Assembly (NCBI GenBank): GCA_025667525.1
Contig: CM046875.1
Span: forward strand, 120,580,340-120,644,339
Direction of reading: 5' to 3'
Source of the DNA: Glebionis coronaria
Taxonomy: Eukaryota; Streptophyta; Magnoliopsida; Asterales; Asteraceae
DNA: 64,000 nucleotides
Both the position numbers and the translations under genes were made by a program. Below, piece after piece: positions 1 to 10,911 of this stretch. The first letter of the stretch is position 1; every line of letters begins with the position of its first letter. Below the pieces are notes generated by a model. The model was not told the origin of the DNA, did no database searches, and worked only from the letters and a program-made list of their open reading frames with translations.

Positions 1-2010
1 AAGACTGAAGACACCAACCAAGAGAAACTTTATTTGTTGCATATGGATCTTTGTGGGCCAATGCGTGTTGAAAGTCTTAGTGGTAAAAAGTACATCCTCG
101 TCATTGTCGATGATTACTCTCGGTTTACATGGGTGAAATTTCTTAAAACAAAAAACGAGGCACCTAAATTCATCATCGGATTTCTCAAGATGATTCAAGT
201 GCGTCTCAACACTACTGTCCGACGCATTCGTACAGATAATGGAACCGAATTTATGAATCAAATTTTGCGTGATTACTATGAAGAAGTTGGCATTTCTCAT
301 GAAACATCCGTTGCTCGCACTCCACAACAAAACGGTGTCGTGGAAAGGCGAAATCGCACACTTATGGAAGTTGCTCGAACGATGTTAATTTACGCAAAGG
401 CTCCATTGTTTTTATGGGCAGAAGCAGTATCTACAGCAGTGTACACCCAAAACCGGTCACTAATTCGTAAACGCCATGGTAAAACACCCTATGAGCTTCT
501 CCATGGTAAAGTACCAGATTTATCATATCTTCATGTATTTGGTTCTCTTTGCTATCCAAATAATGATGGTGACAATTTGGGAAAACTTCAACCAAAGGCT
601 GATATTGGTATTTTCATTAGTTACGCACCCGCAAAGAAGGCATACCGAATCTACAACCGTAAGTCTCGCAAGATCCTCAAAACTATGAATGTTGATTTTG
701 ATGAGCTGACAGCTATGGCTTCTGAGCAAAGCAGTTCTGAACCCGCACTTCATGAAATGGGACCCAGTAACATTAGTTCTGGTCTTGTCCCAAACAACCC
801 TACTTCATCATCATTCACACCACCTTCTAGGAATGAATGGGATACGTTGTTTCAATCGTTCTTTGATGAATTCTTTACTCCTCTAAGTATTGTTGCTCCA
901 GAACCTGAGGTAATAGCTCCGGTAACCGAAGTTGTCGCTCCAGCAACCGAAGCACAATCTGATAAGTCTGCACCTACAATTGGTCAAGATATACCATCAA
1001 CTAGTAATTCTCAATCAACACCCGAATCAACTACCCATGTCATGCCTATTGATGATGAAGAGGATGATGATGATCACGATTTGGAATTCGCTCAAATGCG
1101 TGAACTTCCATTCTTTGGTGTACCAATTCCCGACCCTAATCAAGCCGGGTCATCCACCTCAGAGGAAGCTCCTACTATGGTTTACTCCAATCCACGGATT
1201 CGTGAACATGACAGCAAGTGGACAAAGGATCATCCAATAGATTCTATTATTGGTGACCCTAATCGTCCGGTATCCACACGAAGTCAGCTACATGAAAATT
1301 CAATGTTTTGTCATTTTGATGCTTTCCTTACTAAAGTTGAACCTAAGACATGGCAAGAAGCTTTTACTCAATCCTGTTGGATAGAAGCTATGCAAGAAAA
1401 ACTTAATGAATTTATACGTGTTGAAGTATGGGAACTTGTCCCATGCCCGAATCAAGTGCAGTTACTCACTTTGAAATGGGTTTACAAGGTGAAACTCGAT
1501 GAGTTAGGCGAAATATTGAAGAACAAACCTCGACTAGTAGCTCGTGGATACAAGCAATTATTGGGCATCGACTTTATGGAATCCTTTGCACCTGTTGCCC
1601 GTTTGGAAGCTATTAGACTATTCCTCGCTTATGCAGCCCATATGAATATGATCGTCTATCAGATGGATGTGAAGACGGCATTTCTGGATGGTGAAATCAA
1701 GGAAGAGGTCTATGTTCAACAGCCGGATGGTTTTGTGAATCCTAAATATCCTAATCATGTGTACAAGCTTAAGAAGGCTCTCTATGGGTTGAAGCAAGCT
1801 CCACGCGCATGGTGTGGTCTATTATCACAATTCCTCATTACCCAAGGCTTCGCTAAAGGCAAGGTGGATCCCACGTTGTTCATTCAGAAACAAGGTAAAG
1901 ATATGATTATGGTACAAATATATGTTGATGATATAATATTTGCAGCCTCGACCCAAACCTTATCCGACGAATTTGGAAACTCATGTCTTCCAAGTTTAAG
2001 ATGTCAATGA
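1..2010 (+). pseudogene. pol: copia pol fragment: integrase core and reverse transcriptase
   Basis: The frame is open from base 1, so the true start is outside the window. The integrase core is first: an Asp in MDLCGP (base 46 on), a second in RTDNGTEF (near 231) and the Glu of NGVVERRN. The spacing between the last two is 35 residues, the D-D35-E pattern. A Ser/Pro/Asp-rich linker with a run of Asp and Glu residues (about 1050-1080) follows. RT follows with [34 protein letters not shown] and the catalytic YVDD at 1921-1932. The frame is lost at about 1968-1980 and terminates at 2010, while the RT C terminus continues in another frame from 1983. RT normally copies the element RNA and integrase inserts the cDNA. 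This copy could make only a truncated protein. Confidence 0.92.
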
Positions 2011-2903
2011 TGGGCAAGGTATCATTCTTCTTAGGACTTCGGATATCTCAAAGTCCCAGAGGCATCTTTATCAATCAATCCAAGTATGCCCTTGAATCTC
2101 TTAAGAAATATAAGATGGAATCTTGCGACCCCGTGGATACTACAATGGTGGAACGAACAAAGCTTGATGCAGATCCACATGGAGTTGCCGTTGATCCGAC
2201 ACTTTATTGTGGAATGATCGGTACCCTTCTGTAAATCACAGCTAGTCGACCTGATCTTCAGTTTGCTATATGTATGTGTGCTCGGTATCAAACTAGGCCT
2301 ACTGAGTTACACTTAGCTACTGTTAAATGGATCTTTCGATATCTTAAAGGAACCATTAATCGGGGACTTTGGTATTCGAAGGACTCTTCTATTACGCTAA
2401 TGGCATATGCAGATGCGGATCACGCGGGTTGTCAAGATACAAGGCGTAGCACGAGTGGAACATTGCAACTACTAGGAGATCGATTAATCTGTTGGGCATC
2501 AAAAAGGCAGAAAAGCGCTGCAATTTCAAGTACGGAAGCAGAATACATAGCTATGTCCGGTTGCTGTGCTCCAATTCTTTGGATGAGATCGCAATTAACC
2601 GACTATGGTCTAGGTTTCAACAAAATTCCGATGTACTGCGACAACAAAAGTGCAATTGCCTTATGCTGCAACAATGTTCAATTCTCCCGGTCGAAGCATA
2701 TTGACATTTGCTACCACTTCATCAAGGAGCAAGTGGAAAATGGAGTAATCGAGCTTTACTTTGTCCGATCTGAGTATCAATTGGCGGATATTTTCACGAA
2801 GGCTTTAGATCGCGCTCGAATGGAATTTTTGGCCGACAAGCTAGGAATGAGAACCTTCTCGCCTGAGACTCTTATGGAACTGGCAGATGAAGCGAAAGAA
2901 TAG
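1983..2903 (+). pseudogene. pol: copia pol fragment: RT C terminus and RNase H
   Basis: This continues the preceding coding region after a frameshift. The RT tail ([16 protein letters not shown] and on) is open to 2234, where an in-frame TAA replaces a sense codon. The reading then resumes from 2274 without interruption to the natural stop at 2901-2903. RNase H motifs are visible: ADADHAG (first Asp), SSTEAEY (Glu), [10 protein letters not shown] (Asp) and the C-terminal [10 protein letters not shown] typical of plant copia RNase H. RNase H would degrade RNA in the RNA-DNA hybrid during reverse transcription. One frameshift and one nonsense codon make this a pseudogene, although the RNase H part is undamaged. 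Confidence 0.9.
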
Positions 2904-4708
2904 TGATGGTAAACTATTCTCCGTATCGTTGGTGATCATCTGTATATATTGTTTATATTTTTATCCACAAAAGCAAAATACAAAAATATAAAACCATATA
3001 AAAACCATAAAAATTGAAAAATCTAAGAAAATCCAAAAATATTTTTTTACTTTATTTTTTCAAAGGCATGTATTTTGGTACGATAATATTTACGGCCTTA
3101 GAAATGTTGATTAATATCGACACGGCGCCATAAATAGAGTTCGTATAAAAGTTGTAAATACTTCATAAAACATGCCTAAATGGCTTGTAGTTATTTCTGA
3201 CTGCAACCCGGTTTTCATATTAAAGTTAAGTATTTCTTCTGAAAGCTTTGGCTCACAACGGGAATTAATTTTCTCGGGCAAGGTTTACTTTAAAACCTTG
3301 TAAGGGATCAAGTTTACTTTATAACTTGCTCTAACATAAATATATGTACGTTTCAGTGCATTTATTTGTTAAAACAAGAGAAGTCTTGTTTTTATGAAGC
3401 TATCATCTCTACAACCATAGCAATCTACAATTGGTATCTACATACTCGACGATGCGACTACTCAAACGACGACTACAGCTCTTTCAATAGAAAACGGGTA
3501 AACAATTGAGGGGGAGCAATTGTCAAGCATTCAGAATCTTCGATGCCGAACGTGCCAAGCTCACTAACTGGTGTCAAGACAACAATACCAATCGTACATG
3601 TGGTGTCAAGAGATGACTTCAGACGTGACGAGGCGACCAACATATGCTGACAAGAACCATTTGATCCTATCATATGATGTTCTTATCTATCAGGTCCAAC
3701 CTTGTCAATTCTTTTCTAATATGGTGAATATGTGATCATGTTACAAATCGGTATCATATCTCATACGTTTGATATCATGAAGATAAAATGGACTTGCATT
3801 TTTCTTCCCAAAACCTTTGTTAAAACTTCATTAAATCAATTGATATTAAAAACATCGATTGGGTTAATATTTTTAATATGGGGGAGAAAATGTGATTTAA
3901 TATGGGATATTATCACAAATGGTTTGACTTAATGTGCTGGCTCATCCCGACATATGTGAAATGTTTTCGAATATCGTGGCATATGTTAAGGGGAGCAAAA
4001 TGGATTTGCATATCAAAATGGATTTTCATGGTGACATATACTTACCCAAAACCCATTTATTTCACGACGATGAAGATTGTGGTGACATATGGATGGTAGG
4101 ATAGGTTAAGTTCAATGATTCTTCTAGAACCGGAGGAATCTTCCCAAGGACATTCCATAGATAGAAATAGTAGTCCTTAGGAAAGATGGAGAAAGATTGT
4201 GAGCGTAGCTGAATGTCGACCAAGTACTTAAGTTAGCACTGGAACAATCACAACAAGGTGCTAGTTATGACGTATTGGTAAGCATTGAAGGGGTTGAAGA
4301 ATGAAAAAGAATTGTAAAGATAAAGGGTGTAAAGAAAGAAGCCATCCTTATAACTTTAGGCAGAAACCGGGTCAACACATATGTTATTGAGATCATTTTA
4401 ATGATGCTCGATATTGAAGATAGACATCATGGACCCAGTGATGCAATGCACAACCCATCCCAGCTAACTCAGATATCTCTTAAAAGATATTTGTTTCAAT
4501 CACACGGAGACAACACGTTATCTGTCGATTTATTCACTCCGAATAAATTGGTATTTAAATGGTGGCACTCCTCTCCAGCCTCCGATCACTAAAATCCAAA
4601 ATGCACGATCGAGTCTAGAGCCATTTGAGATCATAAAATATCTCATTAGGACACACTTTCATAATTCCTTGTTTCTTCATACACTGTGAAAAGTAAGAAA
4701 GATCTTAA

Positions 4709-5106
4709 GAGTCCTACGCAAAATCTTCATGATCTTGCCTGAACATCCGAGTAATACGAAAGTATTTACAATGAAGATGGAAATCCTTCTTGAGCGAATA
4801 TCAAAAAGCTCATGGTAGGTGACTTGTGCGATTCTTTATGAACCAAACTTGTGATAACCGGAAAGCAACAGCGGTTTAATTCTTAGCTGAACTTAAACAC
4901 GTTCCAGGCCTCTACGCAATATCTAAGTGGTCTTGCCAGAACACTCAGAGTGATACCTTAGTGTTCACAGTGATGAGTGGAAATCCTTCTAGTGTTAACC
5001 TTAAACAGCACTTGGTAGGTAACTTGCAAGATTCAATATGAATCAAGCTCGTGACAACTGGAAAGCAACGATGGTGTGATTCTTTAATGAATCAAACTTG
5101 TTCCAG
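4709..5106 (+). repeat. Tandem duplication, two units of about 199 bp
   Basis: Unit 1 is about 4709-4907 and unit 2 about 4908-5106. Both run from a CTACGCAA-type start, through GGAAATCCTTCT and GGTAGGT(G/A)ACTTG, to AAAGCAAC and a GTTCCAG end. They are diverged but collinear. The same two-unit arrangement is present in the - strand element at about 52832-53234, so the duplication seems older than the split of the two elements. Confidence 0.75.
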
Positions 5107-5750
5107 GCATCAAAATTGACGGCTTCAATCATGCGGATAATTTTATCCAAATGATTCACTCTTTACGTTCGCAGTCAGCTTTGGACGGTCGCGTAAAGAG
5201 AACGGGTTTACCCGCGAAATCTTATCAAGGAGATTTTTAATTAAATCTACCTGCCACAAGTACGATATTTTATATCGTCCAACGGTCTTCACCGACCGGA
5301 GGTAAAATGCTACCGAATTAGAATGAAATGTTCAAAGCCATTTCGTTCGTGTCTACTTATGTTTCGGCATTTGAAGACGGTGGTGTTGCGGAATCCGAGA
5401 AGAAGTCTTTCCCGCATGCTTATACTTTATGCACTTAATATCTCATCTAGTTCAAGAAAGCCTAAAAGTTAAGTCTTCCGCTGTATCGAACTCTGAAGCT
5501 TTCAAGAATTACGAAGGTATAAGTATGTGGGACATGGTGTCACGAAGAGGCGAAGATCACAAGTGATGGATGCACGAGATCAAGGCAAGAGATTAATTCT
5601 CAAGATTGATATCAAAGATCACATCAACATGTTCACCAGAAAAGAAAAAGAAAAAGAAAGACGAGGACTACGAGCTAAAGACAAGCATAATATGCTAGGT
5701 TTATCTTATTATTGTAACTTGGGTAATGCCCTTGTTTGGAGTGACCTCCC

Positions 5751-5762
5751 TTAGGGGGAGAT
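5751..5762 (+). promoter_or_regulatory. Polypurine tract of copia-1
   Basis: TTAGGGGGAGAT directly precedes the TG that opens the 3' LTR at 5763. This is the expected site for plus-strand DNA priming. Confidence 0.85.
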
Positions 5763-6084
5763 TGTTAGAAATACGTTTTACATATTAAGAAGGATCGGTC
5801 ACTCCATTAATAGTCCATGTAATAGCTCGTAGTTTAGTTACTTATCTTTATTCAACAAACAAACCCAAGCCTAGCCTACAACATGTGTAGGCCGGCCCAA
5901 ATGTAAGCCCAAGCCCATGACAAGGGCTTGGGTATAGAAACCCTCTCCTTTGATGGAGAGGGTAGTGGTTTTCATTTTTTTACACATAGTTCTCATTAGT
6001 TTCTCTCTCTAGAATTGTGTGAAATCCACCATCTCTCTATCTCTTTCTCTCTCTAAAACATAAGCAAGATTTACATATCCTACA
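5763..6084 (+). repeat. 3' LTR of copia-1
   Basis: The LTR starts TGTTAGAAATACG right after the polypurine tract and ends CATATCCTACA. A TATA-like TATAGAAA is at 5933-5940 and a CT-rich stretch (CTCTCTCT) follows about 60-120 bp later, as in the other two copia LTRs in this window. It is about 322 bp long. Athila-like sequence resumes within a few bases of 6084. The 5 bp after it, AACTT, should be the target duplication; the matching copy lies outside the window. Confidence 0.8.
5908..5963 (+). promoter_or_regulatory. Two adjacent LTR stem-loops around the TATA box
   Basis: The first stem pairs CCCAAGCCC (5908-5916) with GGGCTTGGG (5924-5932) over a 7-nt loop. The second pairs ACCCTCTCC (5940-5948) with GGAGAGGGT (5955-5963) over the loop TTTGAT. 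The second lies directly after the TATA-like site and fills the usual TATA-to-start interval. Stems of the same size and place occur in the other two copia LTR types. Confidence 0.7.
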
Positions 6085-6837
6085 AACTTGATTCAAGCGG
6101 GTTAAGGAATGTAAAGGGCTCCAAATGCCCATTAAGTCAAAAATTAACTCTTATTCTACCCATCGGAAAATGTACGTTCGTGTCTTAAAAACACTTATGA
6201 AAGAAATTTTTTAAATTTGGCTATTTTTAGCCTTATTAGCAACAAAACAGAACAAAACGTTGAAAGTTGGAAAACGTGAGGGCGTAGCAAAGCAAGTATC
6301 TATTCACCCCCCCCCCCCCTACTAAAATTAAACATTGTCCTCAATTTTTCGAGTCTAAAGGTGGAGCACCCCATACTAGAGACGAAGAGTCGAATGCTTA
6401 GGATCTAGCATGGAAAGGGTGATCAACAATATATCTAAAGCCGTTTATGAATTATGCTAAAATATAATTGTTAGAACAATAAAGGATATGTCATGGATTC
6501 CTGAAAAACTCTTCAAGCAAATGATCGAGGCTCACGTAAACGAACAGAGAGTCTTTAATCATGGCGATGATGATGATCTAGATAACACATACACAAACAA
6601 CCACGAGACAAGGAGTTGGAAGGGAACAAATCCCCTCTCATTAACTACATTATAAAGTATAATATGTACAATAGATAAGCATGGGATCTCCCCCACGAGG
6701 CACCTCGTTTTTTATTACCGAGTCATGAGCTCTACTCGATCCCCTCAATGCTAATTATCATTAGGGAAGGTGACTTGGTCAATTTTTGGTGGGTCTTACA
6801 TGATAAACAATGCCTTAAAAGCAACCGGTATTAAGGA
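6085..6837 (-). other. 3' internal non-coding part of gypsy-1
   Basis: From about 6100 to 6785 this matches 32860-33535 of gypsy-2, for example the shared stretch around CACGAGGCACCTCGTTTTTT. The match stops near 6785, the likely edge of the lost RT-integrase segment. There is a run of 13 C at 6307-6319 where gypsy-2 has only 6. No gene is seen. Confidence 0.7.
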
Positions 6838-8796
6838 CTAAGTCCTTTGATGATGCAAAATACCAAGATCGAAGATGGCGTCCTCATTTTCATTGGATAA
6901 ACAAACCAACACCAATTCAACACGTGCCAAAAACTCAAAGAGTTTGAAGAAAAGAGATGATAAGTAAAAGGGTGGGACAATTGGAAAGACAAACTTTTGA
7001 GCTACTGGAGGTAGACTCACACCAATCAAATGAAAGTATTTTCCATTTATTGCATCGGTGGAAGACCGAGATTTCCCTTTACATGAAATTCCGGGATCGA
7101 ATATCTCGTCCTCGGTGAAGAAAGGTGAGGGAAGATAAGGGGCTTCCCCCATAGTAAAGCCACACAAAGCATCGTCAAAAGGAGTAGACGAGCTTGTAGC
7201 GCTCAAAACACGTGGTGATGACGGAGTTAGATTTGTAGAAAAATCTTTTAAATCATATTCAAAATCTTTTCCTTTTTTATCTTTTAAACTCTCTTTATGA
7301 AAACCCGTTTTGATTATGTCGAAAACATTTGGTGTTTCTAAAACGATGTTAGGCACACTAAAAATTCTCACATTTAAGTTGCGTTTTGGTGGTGGTAAGT
7401 TCTCAAAACGTTTATCGATAAAGAAAACCTCCCCATTGGGTTCAACATATTTGTCATCCGAAATATCTTCCGTAGGAACCGGCAACTTATCAACACTTGT
7501 CAAGAATGAATGTTCGAGGTGAGGCGAAAGATTTTTCAATTCAGGTATTGAAGGTTCCTTGTTTGTAGGTTTAACACTCATAACCTCCACCGGCGGAGGA
7601 AATGGTAAATCGTTTTTGTTGACAATTCCTAAAACTCTTGGCGAAAATTCCTTGCAAACGACATTGGTTGAATCACCATGGTTTAAAGTTGTAATAGAAT
7701 AGACATGAGAAAGCTTGGAGTTTTGTGTTGCATTAACGACAAGTTCTTCCTCATTGAAACGTAGGGTGATTTTTCGAGCATGAACATCAATAAGTGCTCT
7801 CGATGTATCCAAAAATGAACGACCCAAAATGAGAGGAACATTAGGATCCGTAGGAATGTCTATAAAGATAAAGTCCATGGGATAGTAAAATTTTCCAACT
7901 TTAACGAAAACGTCCTCGGCTACTCCACATGCTAAAATCGTAGAATGATCGTCCATCTCGATAGACATGTTCGAAGGAGTAAGAGCCGGAAGATTGAGCG
8001 ATTTAAATATCTCAAGAGGCGTCAAATTTATACTAGCACCAAGATCGGCCAAGGCGTAGCATTCCTCCATATCTTGAATTGCACATGGAATCAAAAATTT
8101 ACCGGGATCACCGACTTTTTGAGGTATGCGGCTAAGAAAAACCGATGAACAACTAGACGATTGTTGTAACTTCTCTTTGTTATTCAACATACTTTTGAAG
8201 TTTGCGGCAAATCGAGGCATCATGATTAAAGCGTCAGCAAAGCTTATATTAAAGTGCAAATCATGAAACATTTTCATAAAAAGCTCGAATTGATAATTAT
8301 TCCGTTCTTGTGCCTTTTCCTTGTTTCGTCTCGAAGGGTAATGTAAGGGTGGTGTGGGTTGGGGCATAGGCAACGGCCTTGAAATCTCCGGTTCCATAAT
8401 GGGTATTGGTTCAACCGTATGTGTGGTATGAGCGGTACTTCGTGGGCTTCTGATATGCTCCTTTTCGACCATCACCTCGGGCTCTTTCTCGATTTCCTTC
8501 TGCGTAGAAGTACTAGGATGAGAGATTGGTTCCTTGAAAGTTTTACCACTACGAGTAGTAATAACCTTCATTTCTCCCTTCGGGTTTGCAATGGCATCAC
8601 TAGGAAGACCACCCGAGGAAGAGGGTTTACACATGATTGCTTCAAACATTTTAGCCATTCGATCTTCAAATTTTGATTGCCTTAAATCCGCTTTTAACAA
8701 TTCTTGCTTAATATCATCTTGACCTTGTTCCATCTTTTGCTGATTTTGTTGAATACGTTGAACGTTTCCTTCCATTTTATTAGCATGAGTTTTCAA
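6838..8796 (-). pseudogene. gypsy gag C-terminal region and aspartic protease with a novel C terminus (no RT)
   Basis: The frame is open for 652 codons. Residues 1 to about 90 are the coiled, Gln-rich end of gag (EGNVQRIQQNQQKMEQGQ). A Pro-rich linker follows, then the protease with ALADLGASINLTP near residue 250 and LILGRSFLDT. DLGAS at the active site is usual for Athila-like proteases, rather than DSG or DTG. Up to about residue 448 the protein matches gypsy-2. The last 204 residues do not match gypsy-2 and stand where RT would begin; they look like neither RT nor RNase H, and I recognise no domain. Gag frame is lost upstream by an apparent 1-bp change near 8815, so this is scored as a pseudogene, but the long open frame through the novel part is notable. 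Confidence 0.75.
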
Positions 8797-8848
8797 TTCA
8801 TTAGAAAGTTCTTTTTAAGCTCGTTTTTCAACTCGGATCTTAAGCTAA

Positions 8849-10180
8849 TCATCTCACGTTGCATGTTATCAAAGTTAGCATCGTTTGCTTTTGCATAATC
8901 CAAAAATTCTCCATTAAGATTTTTAGTGTGAGCATTTTGAAAACCTTGTGTAGTGTTTTGAAAATCACGGTTATGGTTTTGATTTTGAACTTGCCCATTC
9001 CCACTTTGGTATTTCTCTTTGTTATAGTTACGTGAATTTCCTTGATAACCACCATTTTGACTGTTGTTTTGATAGTTGTTTTGATAGTTGTTAGCATTTT
9101 GATTTTGGGGAGCTTGATTTGGGCGGAAACTTTGGCCGTTTTATAAGTTCTCGTTGCTACGTAAGCACTCGAAGTGTTACCACCGGCAGTAATGCACTCG
9201 GAAAGATCATGAGCTCCAACACAAGATAAACAACTATTTTCAACCGCCTTAACCGATGCGGAATTCAAAGAATCTTGTGCTTTCCAATGTGTCATAAGCG
9301 TCGAAAATCTATCGAAAAATCGATTTTCCTCATTTGCTTCATCATGTAAGGCATTAATGTTACGAGACGATGACGATGAACCCATATTGGAAACACTCGG
9401 TGTGTTACGAGAGTTATAAACCTTAGATCTATTCTCGATAATCTTTAAAGCCTCATCGGTCGTTTTGCACAAAAAATTACCACCCGCGGCGGCATTCAAA
9501 TAATCTCGTTCATGATCATTAAGCCCATTATAAAAATTATCAATTTGATGCAATTCCGAAAAATCATGGTGTGGACATTCATGTAACATTTCTTTAAATC
9601 GTTCCCATGCCATTGAAAAACTTTCATTACTACGTTGTGTAAACCTTGAAATCTCATTTTTCAAATGTGTTGTTTTAGATGGTGGAAAAAATTGGTTCAC
9701 AAACTTAGAAACGAGATCACCCCATGTCAAAATCGAATTTGGCGGTTCTTTCTTGAGCCAAATTTTTGCGGGTCCATCCAACGAGTATGGAAACAACATC
9801 ATCTTAATGGTGTCACGCGGAACATCCTTGAACTTGCTTGTTGCGGTGAGACGATTTAAATTCCTTATGTGATAATGCGGGTTTTCTTTCTCATGACCTC
9901 GAAACTTGTTTGCTTGTAGCATTGATATTAAACCCGTCTTAATCTCGAAATTCTCCGCAAGGATAGCGGGAATCACAGTAGCTTCTCCAATACCCTCGGT
10001 GGGTGCTTGAAGCAACTCCATCATAGTAAGATTAGCCAGGGTGACTATTGGTTCTACAACGGGTTCAACAATTGGAGTTTCTTCCTCAATCAAATTTCCT
10101 TGGTTTTGACAACGTTTGCGAGCTCGTTTTGCTTGATTACGAGTTTGCATAAACGTGACGTAAAATGTGGAGGTGAGCAA
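8849..10180 (-). pseudogene. gag: Athila-like gag
   Basis: The start is chosen at the ATG giving MLTSTFYVTFM, because gypsy-2 has the same N-terminal pattern. The capsid-like part contains KTTHLKNEISRF and GLNDHERDYLNAAAGGNF, typical of Athila-type gag. It ends with a knuckle-like CLSCVGAHDLSEC (C-x2-C-x3-H-x4-C). After about 9138 the translation becomes Lys/Thr-rich and loses similarity to gypsy-2, which marks a frameshift; the expected Asn/Gln-rich gag tail is in another frame. Gag would form the particle that packages the RNA. Two frameshifts, near 9138 and 8815, disconnect it from the protease frame. Confidence 0.85.
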
Positions 10181-10911
10181 AGAAGATTCTTTTAGGTGTT
10201 TTGTGAATTTTCAAATTATTTTTTTTGTGTTTTTTATTGTTTTTTATTGTTTTTAATTTTTTTTGGATTTTGTGTGTATTCGTAGACAACAATCTACCAA
10301 ATCTCTCCTCGAATCAAACTCTTGATTAAAGAAGCCACAAAAGAATGAAAACGATCACGTGGAGTGAACGCTTTCGATTGACTTTAGAACTTTGGTGAAA
10401 ACCAAATTGTTCAAGAGGGTTTAATCACAAACAAACCAAGCAAATATATATGATACGTTATAATACTTTGGGCGGCAAAACCCTCGATTAGCCTTCAATA
10501 TCAAATACTCACAAGCAAGCGGAGAAACGAGGTGGCGCGAAACACATAAGAGCCTTTTTCTTTAGGGTGTATTTTATAACACCCGCCTTATACCCACCTT
10601 ATAGTTTGTTTTTTAAATTCGAGCTTCACGAAAGTATTTATCTATTTTTGCCTTTTTCTTTTTGTTTGAGATTCGAATACAATAATTAGGAGATCAAATC
10701 CCAATTAAGGTTGTGTTTTCACACTTTTGGAGATATTTTGACTATGTTGTGATACTTATACAATATAGTAATACTATTTTCACAAGAAAAACGAAAAAAC
10801 CGATATACGTATTAGTAGAGTTCTACTAATACAAATACTATTTATGGTTAGATATTAAAAACAAAATGAACAAATTAATCACGACACACCTCCCCGGCAG
10901 CGGCGCCAAAA
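10181..10911 (-). promoter_or_regulatory. Leader and tRNA-Asp primer binding site of gypsy-1
   Basis: The - strand carries TGGCGCCGCTGCCGGGGAGG at 10908-10889, complementary to the 3' end of plant tRNA-Asp with one mismatch, 3 nt inside the LTR edge at 10912. The leader down to the gag ATG is non-coding and aligns with 39257-39955 of gypsy-2. It contains runs of T and the shared CTTTGGGCGGCAAAACCC segment. Confidence 0.85.

Larger units (their letters stand above)
2904..5762 (+). other. Long non-coding 3' spacer of copia-1
   Basis: There is no convincing reading frame over about 2.86 kb between the pol stop and the LTR. SIRE-type elements can carry an env-like frame here; I see none. The spacer holds G-run motifs resembling the polypurine tract (near 3508, 3880 and 3990), a tandem duplication (4709-5106) and a block at about 5110-5400 that aligns closely with the reverse complement of about 52540-52830. 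One shared run, around 5279-5300, reads AACGGTCTTCACCGACCGG. Conservation without coding potential suggests an RNA-level or cis role, or merely shared ancestry. Confidence 0.75.
1..6084 (+). mobile_element. Ty1/copia retrotransposon, 3' part (copia-1, SIRE-like)
   Basis: The window opens inside the pol region of a copia element. The order integrase, RT, RNase H, long non-coding 3' spacer, polypurine tract and 3' LTR is all on the + strand. Integrase upstream of RT is diagnostic of Ty1/copia. The 5' LTR, gag and protease lie left of the window. The 3' spacer is about 2.86 kb, far longer than in compact copia elements, and is partly alignable with the spacer of the - strand element at 51862-63967. 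This suggests the same SIRE/Maximus-like lineage (inference). The right boundary ends in CA at 6084, directly before Athila-like sequence, so this element is inserted into the element at 6085-14707. The coding region has at least one frameshift and one stop, so this copy is defective. Confidence 0.9.

Noticed and set aside
5527..5754. 75-codon Lys/Arg-rich frame before the copia-1 polypurine tract, a possible env-like remnant
   Set aside because: No signal peptide or membrane segment, and the charge comes from an AAGAAAAAG-rich stretch. The corresponding part of the SIRE-like element has no such frame.
2904..5762. Env-like gene expected after pol in SIRE-type elements
   Set aside because: No frame longer than about 75 codons is present here or in 52253-54827.
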